From Clostridium beijerinckii HUN142 (GTDB lineage Bacteria > Bacillota > Clostridia > Clostridiales > Clostridiaceae): a stretch of 64,000 nucleotides of DNA. Positions within the stretch are counted from its first letter, which is position 1; every line of letters begins with the position of its first letter. Below, piece after piece: positions 1 through 7,876 of the stretch. A program made the translations under genes and the position numbers. Location: positions 62,348 through 126,347 of the forward strand of contig NZ_KK211340.1 in the NCBI RefSeq assembly GCF_000621745.1. Direction: 5' to 3'. The notes under the pieces are model-generated. The model was not told the origin of the DNA, did no database searches, and saw only the letters and a program-made list of their open reading frames with translations.

Positions 1-77
1 TCTTCTTTATCACATTTGTCATGTTTATCGCATTTATCATATTTATCTTCTTTATCACACTTATCGTGTTTATAATC
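1..77. repeat. Degenerate short tandem repeat coding for K-C-D-K/H-D-K units
   Basis: A 9-12 base unit resembling ttatcacattt or ttatcatattt recurs at least six times and continues past the window edge. It lies inside the reading frame of the edge gene and encodes the Cys/Asp/Lys/His tail. The number of copies is unknown because the array is cut by the window. Confidence 0.7.
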
Positions 78-818
78 TTTTTCAGGTTTTTTACACTCTT
101 TATTCTTGTTTCTTTCCTCATCTAAATTATCTATAGTTTCAGTTATGTTTTGATGATCTTCTGGAATCCTATTTTGTTTATCTTCAACTTTAGATTCTAT
201 GTTCGCTTTAGGTTGAAGATCAATCTCATCCTTTTTTCGTTCAACTGATTCATCTTGTAATTTAGGTGCCTTTACTACTTCCTCTTCTTTAGCACTTGAC
301 TGAGTTATAGTTTTACTCGCTACACTTACACTCAAATTTTCTTTTTCCTTAGTTTGCAATGTTGTTTTATCAACGTATTTCTTAGAATCGACTTTTATAA
401 TCTTAAACCTTCTCCAATTATCAGCAGATTCTTCTCCATTCATAAACCCATGCATTACAAACTCTGTTTCATTATCTTTCGCCCTGCATATAGCAGCACC
501 AGATATTTTTTCATAAGATATTCCAAGACCAGCTATGTTATTTACATAATATTCTTTACTAGTATCTCCCTTTCCGACTTCATTTATTGCTAAAGGTCCA
601 ATATCAATTAATTGTTTTAAATCCTTTTTACAACAGATAAGTACCATGGAGTAATTATCTTCTTGCCTAAGATTCTGAGCATAAAATGAGATTTTGCACT
701 TATCGCCTTTGGCCTCCACCTTAGCATATCCAGACAAAGCTTTATCATTAGATTGAGAATATCCTCTCTCATCTTCTTGTAATATTATAAAGTTTCTATA
801 CAATTTGTTGTGTGCCAA
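1..818 (-). CDS. Uncharacterised protein with Lys/Asp/Cys/His-rich repeat tail (3' end beyond window)
   Basis: This gene runs off the left edge, so its C-terminus is missing; about 272 codons are visible. I chose a TTG start at 818 because GGAGGG lies 9 bases upstream; the protein begins MAHNKLYRNFIILQEDERGY. The first 150 residues look like a compact globular domain (several short beta-like stretches, two adjacent Cys in LICCKK). Residues 150-245 are charged and Glu/Lys-rich, probably disordered. The last visible part is a repeat of the form H-D-K-C-D-K/E-x-D-K. There is no signal peptide or membrane segment. I do not recognise the family. The Cys/His/Asp-rich tail could bind metal or form disulphides, as in some spore-surface proteins, but that is inference only. 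Confidence 0.75.
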   Translation of the reverse strand, partial: MAHNKLYRNFIILQEDERGYSQSNDKALSGYAKVEAKGDKCKISFYAQNLRQEDNYSMVLICCKKDLKQLIDIGPLAINEVGKGDTSKEYYVNNIAGLGISYEKISGAAICRAKDNETEFVMHGFMNGEESADNWRRFKIIKVDSKKYVDKTTLQTKEKENLSVSVASKTITQSSAKEEEVVKAPKLQDESVERKKDEIDLQPKANIESKVEDKQNRIPEDHQNITETIDNLDEERNKNKECKKPEKDYKHDKCDKEDKYDKCDKHDKCDKE

Positions 819-940
819 CCCTATATTCCCTCCACATATATTTATTCCATATAGTATATGTCTGGAAATTAGAATTATGATTTAGCTAACATTTTTCTAT
901 ATTTTTATGATACATGCAACACTGAAAATCTAATGCAAAT

Positions 941-981
941 TAAAAGCAGAGAACGAATAATTCCGCAATTACTCATTCTCT
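941..981 (-). terminator. Rho-independent terminator after rsmA
   Basis: A 14-base stem (agagaacgaataat at 948-961 against attactcattctct at 968-981, two G-U pairs in the RNA) with a 6-base loop starts 6 bases past the rsmA stop. On the minus strand it is followed by a short run of T. It closes the rnmV-rsmA transcript. Confidence 0.7.
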
Positions 982-986
982 ACTTT

Positions 987-1832
987 TTAGTTTCTTATAT
1001 CATATATAAAATCAGATAAAACTGCAAATTCCTCCAATGTTAGTGTTTCAGCCCTTCTCTTAGGATCAATTCCTGACTTTTCAAATGCTTCCTCTAATTT
1101 TTCTTTATCTACTCTTAATGTCTTCGCTGCATTCCACAAAGTTTTTCTTCTCATATTGAATCCTGCTCTTACAAGCTCAAACATAATCCCCATATCCTTA
1201 GTCTTCACTCTAGGTTTATCCAACCTATCTAATCTTATTACTATAGATTCAACTTTTGGCCTAGGAATAAAGCAAGTTGGTGATACTTTTCTTATTATAT
1301 TTGTATCACAATAATACTGTACTAAAACAGATAATGCACCATATTCTTTACAATTAGGTTCAGCATTAATTCTTTCTGCAACTTCTTTCTGAATCATTAT
1401 AGTTAATGATTTAAAGTTATATCCACCCTTTAGAAGTTTAACTATTATAGGTGTTGTAACATAATACGGAAGATTTGCTACAAGCTTAACACTTTTCTCA
1501 TCTCCAATAAGTTCATTAAAATCCACTTTAAGTGCGTCCTTATGTATTAAACTAAAATTCTCATTTTCCCCCAACTCTTGCTCAAGTATTGGAATTAAAT
1601 CGCTATCTAATTCTATAGATGTTACTTTTTTAGCTTTCATCAAAAGTTGAGCAGTTAGCGTTCCTACACCTGGTCCAATTTCTATAATAAAATCATCATT
1701 ATTAACTTCTGCCCCATTAACTATATCATCGAGAACAGAATCGTCAACTAAGAAATTTTGTCCAAGGCTTTTTGAAAATTTAAAGTTATATTTCTTTACC
1801 AGTTCCTGAGTTTTTATATCTTTTAAATCCAT
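987..1832 (-). CDS. rsmA: 16S rRNA (adenine(1518)-N(6)/adenine(1519)-N(6))-dimethyltransferase RsmA (KsgA)
   Basis: RsmA dimethylates two adjacent adenines in the 3' terminal hairpin of 16S rRNA during late small-subunit assembly, using S-adenosylmethionine. The 281-residue protein has the family start SLGQNFLVDD (about residues 22-31), the SAM-binding motif IEIGPGVGTLT (about 50-60) and the catalytic NLPYYVTTPI motif (about 120-129). The C-terminal helical domain with RKTLWNAAK is present, so it is full length. Its start codon directly abuts the rnmV stop, which indicates translational coupling. The order metG-tatD-yabE-rnmV-rsmA matches the well-known Bacillus arrangement, supporting all five assignments. 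Confidence 0.97.
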   Translation of the reverse strand: MDLKDIKTQELVKKYNFKFSKSLGQNFLVDDSVLDDIVNGAEVNNDDFIIEIGPGVGTLTAQLLMKAKKVTSIELDSDLIPILEQELGENENFSLIHKDALKVDFNELIGDEKSVKLVANLPYYVTTPIIVKLLKGGYNFKSLTIMIQKEVAERINAEPNCKEYGALSVLVQYYCDTNIIRKVSPTCFIPRPKVESIVIRLDRLDKPRVKTKDMGIMFELVRAGFNMRRKTLWNAAKTLRVDKEKLEEAFEKSGIDPKRRAETLTLEEFAVLSDFIYDIRN

Positions 1833-2390
1833 TTATTTATTACCTACTTCCAGTTGTTTTTCTATTTCTTCTATAGCATTAGTAAATTCTTCTTTGGTTA
1901 TTCCGTAATTATTTAATCTAGAAACCATTTGTGCAGCATTTCCATAACCTATACCTAATATTTTACCAAGCATAGTTCTTCTAATCTTTGAAGTATTATC
2001 TCCTGTAAGCTTAAAATAAAACATATCCTGCATAGTAAAAAATGCCTTTTTTTCTTCTTGTGTTATTTTTGCCATTTCAAGAGCTTTCAATATAACTTCT
2101 GGACATGCATTTTCTACTCCGATATCTCCATTTTTTAACCCATCTTCTTTTGTAATATATGCATGTTTTATTCCCTTAACTCTCTTTGCTATTATTCTTC
2201 TTATCTTTTCCCCTGCAAAATCTGGATCCGTTAATACAATTACACCTTTTCTTTTCTGGGCCTCCTGTATTCTTGCTATTACCTTTGCATTTATTCCAAA
2301 TCCTCCTACAGCAATTATTTCTGCATCTATAGCTTTCTTTACAGCATCAACGTCATCTCTACCCTCAACGACTATTACTTCTTTTATCAA
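1833..2390 (-). CDS. rnmV: Ribonuclease M5
   Basis: RNase M5 performs the final maturation of 5S rRNA precursor in low-GC Gram-positive bacteria, cleaving both strands of a double-stranded substrate bound by ribosomal protein L18. The 185-residue protein is a Toprim-domain enzyme: VVEGRDD near residue 8 carries the acidic Toprim glutamate, and LTDPDFAGEKIRR (about 53-65) carries the DxD-type motif. The C-terminal half (about 110-185) is the less conserved RNA/L18-contact region. I accept the TTG start at 2390 with GGAAG 7 bases upstream; no in-frame ATG fits. It is coupled to rsmA without any gap. Confidence 0.96.
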   Translation of the reverse strand: MIKEVIVVEGRDDVDAVKKAIDAEIIAVGGFGINAKVIARIQEAQKRKGVIVLTDPDFAGEKIRRIIAKRVKGIKHAYITKEDGLKNGDIGVENACPEVILKALEMAKITQEEKKAFFTMQDMFYFKLTGDNTSKIRRTMLGKILGIGYGNAAQMVSRLNNYGITKEEFTNAIEEIEKQLEVGNK

Positions 2391-2503
2391 TACATTACTT
2401 CCTTTCTTTCTTAATAATTACTTTATGCATTATATATCTATATTATAAAATAGCCCTTAATTATTTTATCTCATTTCTAATAATATGATAAAACACCTAC
2501 AAT

Positions 2504-2539
2504 TCAAAGAAAAAAATAGAGATAACATTTGTTATCTCT
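2504..2539 (-). terminator. Rho-independent terminator after yabE
   Basis: A perfect 10-base stem (agagataaca/tgttatctct, 2518-2539) with a 2-base loop, followed on the minus strand by a long T-rich run (2504-2517). It lies 10 bases past the yabE stop and separates yabE from rnmV-rsmA. Confidence 0.9.
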
Positions 2540-2548
2540 TAAAATAGC

Positions 2549-3601
2549 TTACCATTGCCCTGGGTAAGCAACTACTAATACATCAACTGATCTTCTTCCC
2601 CATGAATCACATTCATTTGACGAATTAAGGTATATGTCAATTCTATCGCCCTTTATAGCACCACCTGTATCTGATGCAATTGCATATCCATATCCATCTA
2701 CATAAACCTTACTTCCTAATGGTATTACAGACGGATCGACTGCAATCGTACTCATACCACCTTGATTTCTAACAGGCGTTCTTCCTGTAGCTGTAGTAGA
2801 ATGATTGCTATAAGCGGTTGCTGTGCAATTAATCTTTTTCTTATAAGTTACTCTGTCTCCACCTCTACTTGCGTACACTTGACCAGTTCCTTTGACCACA
2901 ACTTCATTTTGTGGTTCTAATATGGTTTTAGTACTCTTTACATTACGAGAAATCTCTACTTCATCTTTATATATTATTTGATAAGTAATTTGTTTCTGAC
3001 CATTAACTCCTTCACTCTTAACCTTCTGAACACTACTGTCCAAATTCTCATCTTTTTCTACAATTGTATCGAAGTTAATTGGCTGTTTCTCGGTGACATC
3101 TTTTGTTTCCACTTTGACAAGTTGGACACTTTCGTTACCCTCTAAATTAGACTCTAGGGATGGTAATACCTCATCCACATCTTTGTCAAATTCTATTCCT
3201 TGATCTTTTAATGTATTTTTCTCTGCATCCAGCATATCCTCAACCGTATCCTCTGCTGTTTGCACTTGTACTTCCATTCCACCAGCCTTAATTTCTACTG
3301 GAATAGCCTTTTTTACTTTAATAGTTTCTTTTTCAGATACTTTGGATTCCAAGGATGGTTGCACTTTATCTTTAGGCGATACTTCTATCCCATTTTCTTG
3401 CAACACACCTTTAACAGTCCCCTTGTACGTGACAAAAGTCGCTTCTTTACCGTCTATACTTATTACGAGCGTTTTTCTCATGCTCATTATAGTCACTGTT
3501 GTAACAACTACAAATGCTAACGCAATTGTTCCAATTATAATTTTTGCCTTCGGACCGTTAGAAAAACTTTGCCTAATAAATTGTCTCAATTTTTCTATCA
3601 T
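2549..3601 (-). CDS. yabE: YabE-like cell-wall protein: DUF348 repeats, G5 domain and 3D domain
   Basis: This 350-residue protein has a short cytoplasmic N-terminus and one membrane segment at about residues 20-41 (a signal anchor). Two DUF348 (ubiquitin-like) repeats at about 45-140 each begin near an I.V...I.....G motif. A G5 domain follows at about 165-240. The C-terminal 3D domain at about 255-350 carries the conserved aspartates in AVDPSVIPLGS, ASDTGGAIKG and DRIDIYL. 3D domains occur in lytic transglycosylase-type and Rpf/Sps-like wall enzymes, so a role in peptidoglycan remodelling outside the membrane is likely, but the substrate is not shown here. It sits in the conserved position between tatD and rnmV and has its own sigma-A-like promoter and terminator. 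Confidence 0.9.
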   Translation of the reverse strand: MIEKLRQFIRQSFSNGPKAKIIIGTIALAFVVVTTVTIMSMRKTLVISIDGKEATFVTYKGTVKGVLQENGIEVSPKDKVQPSLESKVSEKETIKVKKAIPVEIKAGGMEVQVQTAEDTVEDMLDAEKNTLKDQGIEFDKDVDEVLPSLESNLEGNESVQLVKVETKDVTEKQPINFDTIVEKDENLDSSVQKVKSEGVNGQKQITYQIIYKDEVEISRNVKSTKTILEPQNEVVVKGTGQVYASRGGDRVTYKKKINCTATAYSNHSTTATGRTPVRNQGGMSTIAVDPSVIPLGSKVYVDGYGYAIASDTGGAIKGDRIDIYLNSSNECDSWGRRSVDVLVVAYPGQW

Positions 3602-3634
3602 TATTTTCCCTCCTTTGGCAAGAGTGTCTTTTGA

Positions 3635-3663
3635 ATTATATATTAATATTCTAGACTTGTCAA
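3635..3663 (-). promoter_or_regulatory. Sigma-A type promoter of yabE
   Basis: On the minus strand TTGACA (3658-3663) is followed by exactly 17 bases and TATAAT (3635-3640), both perfect consensus. Transcription would start near 3628, about 27 bases before the ATG. An 8-base inverted repeat (gcaagagt at 3618-3625 and actcttgc at 3672-3679) encloses the promoter and could be an operator. Confidence 0.85.
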
Positions 3664-3896
3664 ATTAGTAAACTCTTGCAATATAATGAAGCATTGTGAT
3701 AATGCACTCTGTGCATAAAATATAATATATAAAAATGATAGCGGTTTTTAATATTACTCCATTATAGAATTAAAAATTTATGATATTAAATTATAGAAAC
3801 ATTTATTAAACTTAATAGTAATTTCAGTTTAAGATTAGATTTGTTTTTATGTTGAATACAGAAATTATATTTAAAGTGTACAACTAATATTTTACC

Positions 3897-4682
3897 TTAT
3901 TTTTCCTTTCTTATCAATCTAAAAAAATTCTCATTAAATCGCAAATTTGCCTCATAAGGGTCAATATTCTTAATCTCTGCTATCTTAGTTATTATATATT
4001 CAATATAATCTGATTTATTTCTCTTTCCTCTGTTTGGTTCAGGTGCCATGTATGGACAATCAGTTTCCACAAGTATTTTTTCTAAAGGGATTTCTCTAAC
4101 TACCTCAACAACTTTTTTTGCGTTTTTAAAAGTAACAACACCTGTCACGCCTATATAATATCCTAGTTTTACACATTCCCTTGCAAATTCCACACTCCCT
4201 GAAAAGCAATGAACTACACCTGTAACATCTGGAAACTCTTTAATTATTTCTAATGTATCTTGATGTGCATCTCTATCATGAATAACAACTGGATAATTTA
4301 GTTCTTTCGCTAAATTCATTTGTCTCCTAAATACATCCTTCTGAATATCCTTCGATGGATTTTCATCCCAGTAGTAGTCTAATCCAATTTCTCCAATAGC
4401 CACTATCTTCTCATTATTCTTAATATAAGATTTAATTTCATCCACTGTATCGTTCTTCATCTCATCTGCATTCTCTGGATGTATTCCTAAAGCACCAAAA
4501 ATAAAATCATGATCCTTAGTCAATCGGTCTGTTGTTTTTAAACTATCATATGATGCTGCGCAATTTAAGATTCCAATAACCCCATTTTCATTAATCTCAT
4601 TTAACAAAGACTCTCTATCCTCATTAAAAGCTTCATCATCATAATGAGCATGGCTATCTATTATTTCAAATTTTTGATTCAT
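3897..4682 (-). CDS. tatD: TatD family metal-dependent DNase/hydrolase
   Basis: TatD-family enzymes are TIM-barrel metallohydrolases with 3'-5' exonuclease activity on DNA. The metal ligands are visible: DSHAHYD near the N-terminus, GEIGLDYYW (about 95-103), IHDRDAH, VVHCFSG, and VETDCPYMAPEP (about 205-216). I place the start at the ATG at 4682 (MNQKFEIIDSHAHYD), which has a good AGAAGGAAAGG upstream and gives 261 residues, the usual family length. The frame is open to a GTG at 4760, but that start has no ribosome-binding site and would add an untypical leader. It is in the conserved cluster downstream of metG. Confidence 0.95.
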   Translation of the reverse strand: MNQKFEIIDSHAHYDDEAFNEDRESLLNEINENGVIGILNCAASYDSLKTTDRLTKDHDFIFGALGIHPENADEMKNDTVDEIKSYIKNNEKIVAIGEIGLDYYWDENPSKDIQKDVFRRQMNLAKELNYPVVIHDRDAHQDTLEIIKEFPDVTGVVHCFSGSVEFARECVKLGYYIGVTGVVTFKNAKKVVEVVREIPLEKILVETDCPYMAPEPNRGKRNKSDYIEYIITKIAEIKNIDPYEANLRFNENFFRLIRKEK

Positions 4683-4897
4683 AAACAAATATTCCTTTCC
4701 TTCTAAATATTGTTTCCAATTATTACATTCTGAAACCACTATATTTAAATTTAGTATCACTTACTCATACTTAGATAATAGCATAAAGTTTTTTACTTAG
4801 ATCTCTTTATGGTAACTTTATTTAAAATTATGTAATCCAATATAAATATTCTAGAAACTTTAATTTATCAAAGTTTCTCTTAAACTATGATACAATA

Positions 4898-4949
4898 CAA
4901 ATTAAAATAAAAATAAATTCGTAAATACTAGTTAATTTCTACGAATTTA
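4898..4949 (-). terminator. Probable terminator of the metG transcript
   Basis: A perfect 10-base stem (taaattcgta at 4914-4923 against tacgaattta at 4940-4949) with a 16-base loop is followed on the minus strand by a T-rich stretch. It lies about 150 bases past the metG stop and before tatD. Confidence 0.6.
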
Positions 4950-4953
4950 TTAT

Positions 4954-5093
4954 TTGACACCTAGATGACATATTCATGTACTAAAATTAAGATTGTAAAG
5001 TAGTTAAAGCATTATTATTTACCCCTTTTAATCATTTATTTAGAATGGTTAACTGAACGTCTCACTCCCCTAAGTGAGACGTTCTATTTTTTT
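4954..5093 (+). ncRNA. Candidate small RNA between tatD and metG
   Basis: On the plus strand a TTGACA (4954-4959) is followed 17 bases on by a weak -10 (TGTACT). About 75 bases further on is a very strong intrinsic terminator: a perfect 12-base stem, loop ccccta, then TATTTTTTT (5055-5093). The T-run is only on the plus strand, opposite to the flanking genes tatD and metG, so the hairpin is not an obvious terminator for metG. A plus transcript of about 100 bases would contain no plausible open reading frame. The weak -10 keeps this a candidate only. Confidence 0.35.
5055..5093 (+). terminator. Strong intrinsic terminator reading on the plus strand
   Basis: gaacgtctcact (5055-5066) pairs perfectly with agtgagacgttc (5073-5084) across loop ccccta, followed by TATTTTTTT. 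The T-run ends 5 bases from the metG stop codon on the opposite strand, so it would also stop plus-strand transcription from entering antisense to metG. Confidence 0.85.
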
Positions 5094-5097
5094 GTAA

Positions 5098-7035
5098 TTA
5101 TCTTACGATACTACCTGTTGGAATTTCACCTGGATCCACTGCCTTTAATATACTATCGTCATCAGTTGCAGCACATAAAATCATTCCTTGTGATAATTCG
5201 CCTCTAAGTTTTACTGGCTTTAAGTTAGCAACTAAAACTACATTTTTACCTACTATTTCTTCTGGTTTATAGAACTTAGATATTCCAGAAACCACTTGTC
5301 TTTCTTCTCCACCTAAATCAACTTTTAATTTTAATAATTTCTTAGCTCCCTTTATTGGTTCACATGCTAATACTTTTACTACTCTTAAATCAACCTTTTC
5401 AAAATCATCTATTGTTATTTCTTCTTTTATAGGTGTAATTTCTCTCTTAGCTGGTGCTTGAGCAGCCTTTAAAGCTTCTAATTCTTCTAATTTCTTATCT
5501 ACATCTATTCTTGGGAATAGGTTATCAGCTTTAACCATTTTAGTGCCTGGTTTTGTTCCATCAAATGATTTTAATGAATCCCATGAAGCTAATTCTGTAT
5601 TTATTTGTTCATTAATTTTTCTCGCTGTATCTGGTAAAAATGCTGAGATCATTACTGACGCAAATCTAAGACTTTCAGATAAATTATAAAGAACTGTTCC
5701 AAGTCTAGCTTTTTTACTTTCATCTTTAGCTAATATCCATGGAGTTGTTTCATCTATATATTTATTTGCTCTTCTTATTAATTCAAAAACATATTCTAAA
5801 GCTTGTGGTATATTTAATTCGTTTATTGCCTCCTCAATTTTAGCTGGTGCTGATAATGCTAAATTTATTAACTCATCATCAATAGCTTCTTTTTCATCTT
5901 GAGCTGGCATTTCTCCACCAAAATATTTTTCAACCATTGCAACTGTTCTTGATAACAGATTACCTAAATCATTACAAAGATCTGAATTTATTTTCTTTAT
6001 AAATATTTCATTATTAAATAATCCATCTGCTCCAAATGGAATTTCTTTTAATAAATAATATCTTACAGGGTCAACTCCAAATTCATCTACAAGAACAACT
6101 GGATCTACTACATTACCTTTAGATTTTGACATTTTTCCACCATCAACAAGTAGCCATCCATGACCAAAAACTTGCTTTGGAAGAGGTAAATCTAGCGCCA
6201 TTAACATTATTGGCCAGTAAATAGTATGGAATCTTAAAATATCCTTTCCTATTAAATGTACATCTGCTGGCCAGTATTTATCATATAAATCTTTATTATC
6301 TTGGCCATATCCAAGCGCAGTAATATAGTTTGATAATGCATCAATCCAAACATATACAACATGGCTTTCATCAAAAGTTACAGGTACTCCCCAGTTAAAG
6401 CTTGTTCTTGAAACACAAAGATCCTGAAGACCTGGTCTTAAGAAATTATTTAGCATTTCATTTTTTCTTGATTCTGGTTGAATGAACTCTGGATGGTCTT
6501 CAATATATTTGATTAATTTATCAGCATACTTGCTCATCTTGAAGAAATATGCTTCTTCCTTTGATTTTTCAACTGGTCTTCCGCAATCAGGACAATTTCC
6601 GTTAACTAATTGTGTATCAGTCCAGAAAGATTCACAAGGTGTACAATACCACCCTTCATAAGAACTCTTATATATATCTCCTTGATCATATAATTTCTTA
6701 AATATGTCTTGAACAGCTTTAATGTGATAATCATCAGTAGTTCTGATGAACTTATCATAACTTATATTCATCATGCTCCAAAGATCTTTAATACCAGCAA
6801 CAACTTCATCTACGTGTTGTTTTGGTGTTATTCCTTTTTCTTCAGCTATTCTTTGGATCTTTTGACCATGTTCATCTGTTCCTGTTAAGAACATTACATC
6901 ATAACCTGTTAATCTCTTAAATCTTGCTAAAGCATCAGCAGCTACAGTTGTATAGGTATTACCTATATGAAGCTTTGTTGATGGATAATAAATTGGTGTC
7001 GTAATATAATATGTTTTTTTACAATCTGTACACAT
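5098..7035 (-). CDS. metG: Methionyl-tRNA synthetase with C-terminal tRNA-binding domain
   Basis: MetG charges tRNA-Met with methionine using ATP. The 645-residue protein has the class I HIGH-type signature LHIGNTYT (about residues 22-29), a zinc-knuckle insertion with CTPC and CPDC pairs (about 130-150), and the KMSKS loop GGKMSKSKGN (about 298-307). Residues 535-645 form the EMAP/Trbp111-like tRNA-binding domain (DFEKVDLRVVKV... ending in GEIPTGSIVR), which also dimerises the enzyme. The gene heads the conserved metG-tatD-yabE-rnmV-rsmA cluster. A T-box leader with a probable AUG specifier lies upstream, but its terminator is more than 400 bases from the start codon, which is unusually far. 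Confidence 0.97.
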   Translation of the reverse strand: MCTDCKKTYYITTPIYYPSTKLHIGNTYTTVAADALARFKRLTGYDVMFLTGTDEHGQKIQRIAEEKGITPKQHVDEVVAGIKDLWSMMNISYDKFIRTTDDYHIKAVQDIFKKLYDQGDIYKSSYEGWYCTPCESFWTDTQLVNGNCPDCGRPVEKSKEEAYFFKMSKYADKLIKYIEDHPEFIQPESRKNEMLNNFLRPGLQDLCVSRTSFNWGVPVTFDESHVVYVWIDALSNYITALGYGQDNKDLYDKYWPADVHLIGKDILRFHTIYWPIMLMALDLPLPKQVFGHGWLLVDGGKMSKSKGNVVDPVVLVDEFGVDPVRYYLLKEIPFGADGLFNNEIFIKKINSDLCNDLGNLLSRTVAMVEKYFGGEMPAQDEKEAIDDELINLALSAPAKIEEAINELNIPQALEYVFELIRRANKYIDETTPWILAKDESKKARLGTVLYNLSESLRFASVMISAFLPDTARKINEQINTELASWDSLKSFDGTKPGTKMVKADNLFPRIDVDKKLEELEALKAAQAPAKREITPIKEEITIDDFEKVDLRVVKVLACEPIKGAKKLLKLKVDLGGEERQVVSGISKFYKPEEIVGKNVVLVANLKPVKLRGELSQGMILCAATDDDSILKAVDPGEIPTGSIVR

Positions 7036-7157
7036 TATTTGTGTCCTCCTTATATTAAAGCAATTATTTATTGCTATTTTTCTATTATAATATTAATTTT
7101 TGCCTTCTATATATTGTATCATGACATCTCTAGCCCGCATTTTTTAAGCATATTCTT

Positions 7158-7189
7158 CAGAATATCAGAATATCAGAATATTAGAATAT
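7158..7189. repeat. 8-base tandem repeat, four copies
   Basis: The unit cagaatat occurs three times in perfect tandem, then once as tagaatat. It lies in the metG leader region between the T-box terminator and the start codon. No function is apparent. Confidence 0.85.
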
Positions 7190-7272
7190 ATATTCTTAAG
7201 ATTATTGCCATATTTATGTCTTTATTTTCAAATCATCTTGCCGTTATCTTTTAGTCTACTCATAAGTATAAC

Positions 7273-7376
7273 AAAATCGCAGGCGACTGTGGAGCCGGAG
7301 ATTTTTTCACGCATCTGCCTTTTCGAACTCATGTGATAAAAATTTGGCAGGGGAATAAGATTTCTTTTTTATTCTT
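7273..7376. repeat. GC-rich imperfect palindromic element in the metG leader
   Basis: This roughly 100-base block is clearly richer in G and C than its surroundings. It contains an imperfect 12-base stem (aaaatcgcaggc at 7273-7284 against gccggagatttt at 7294-7305) followed by T on the plus strand, and a second ctgcc/ggcag pairing across about 7316-7370. It looks like a small dispersed intergenic repeat or inserted element, but only one copy is in this window. Confidence 0.45.
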
Positions 7377-7450
7377 TTTAAAATACAAAAACTAGTCAAT
7401 CAACCTTTTTTAAGTTATCTACAGATTTTATTCAAATATAAATTCCTAAA

Positions 7451-7819
7451 GAATAAAAAAATCTCTATATAAGTATTAAAACCTATATAGAGACGTATTA
7501 TACGTGTTACCACTCTAATTCTTACTTACCTCACAGCAAATAACTTAGTAGGTGACCAACATCACCCTGCAATATAACGGTCGCTTCCGTATTTCCCTAA
7601 CCAAATAACTTTGACTCAAGAAACATGCTCTGAGACCATCTTCATAAAATTCACAAACGCTAACTTTCAGCATACATTAGCTCTCTTATAGAATGATTCT
7701 TTTACTACTCTTCTCTTCATAGCAATTTATTTAATTAATACTAGTTTGTTTCAGAGATTATTTTATCTAAACTTTATAGATAAAATTTTTAACCTATAAT
7801 ATATATTAATCCCCAAATT
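7451..7819 (-). promoter_or_regulatory. T-box leader upstream of metG (probable AUG specifier)
   Basis: T-box leaders bind uncharged tRNA through a specifier codon and switch off a terminator. On the minus strand this leader shows an AGAGAG-type motif with GCTGAAAGTTAGC (stem I top), a specifier-loop candidate TTATGAAG (codon AUG followed by A), the T-box sequence GAGTGGTAACACG (7503-7516), and a terminator with a 10-base stem TCTCTATATA/TATATAGAGA (7462-7493) plus T-run (7451-7460). Methionine specificity fits metG, the next gene on that strand. The specifier assignment is by eye and not folded. Confidence 0.85.
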
Positions 7820-7825
7820 ATTTAC

Positions 7826-7854
7826 ATTATACTATTTGTTGCTCTTAAGTGCAA
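7826..7854 (-). promoter_or_regulatory. Sigma-A type promoter of the metG T-box leader
   Basis: Minus-strand TTGCAC (7849-7854), 17-base spacer, perfect TATAAT (7826-7831). The predicted start is near 7819, about 70 bases upstream of the T-box stem I. Confidence 0.75.
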
Positions 7855-7876
7855 TAACCTATTTATAATGTTTAAA

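Noticed and set aside
1..77. Short repeats at the left edge as a CRISPR array
   Set aside because: Units are 9-12 bases, degenerate and in frame with a coding sequence.
354..593. 79-codon plus-strand frame near the left edge
   Set aside because: Antisense to the edge gene, which has a good ribosome site and protein-like sequence.
7039..7254. 71-codon plus-strand frame beside metG
   Set aside because: It covers the 8-base repeat and has no start signal; the region is the metG leader on the other strand.
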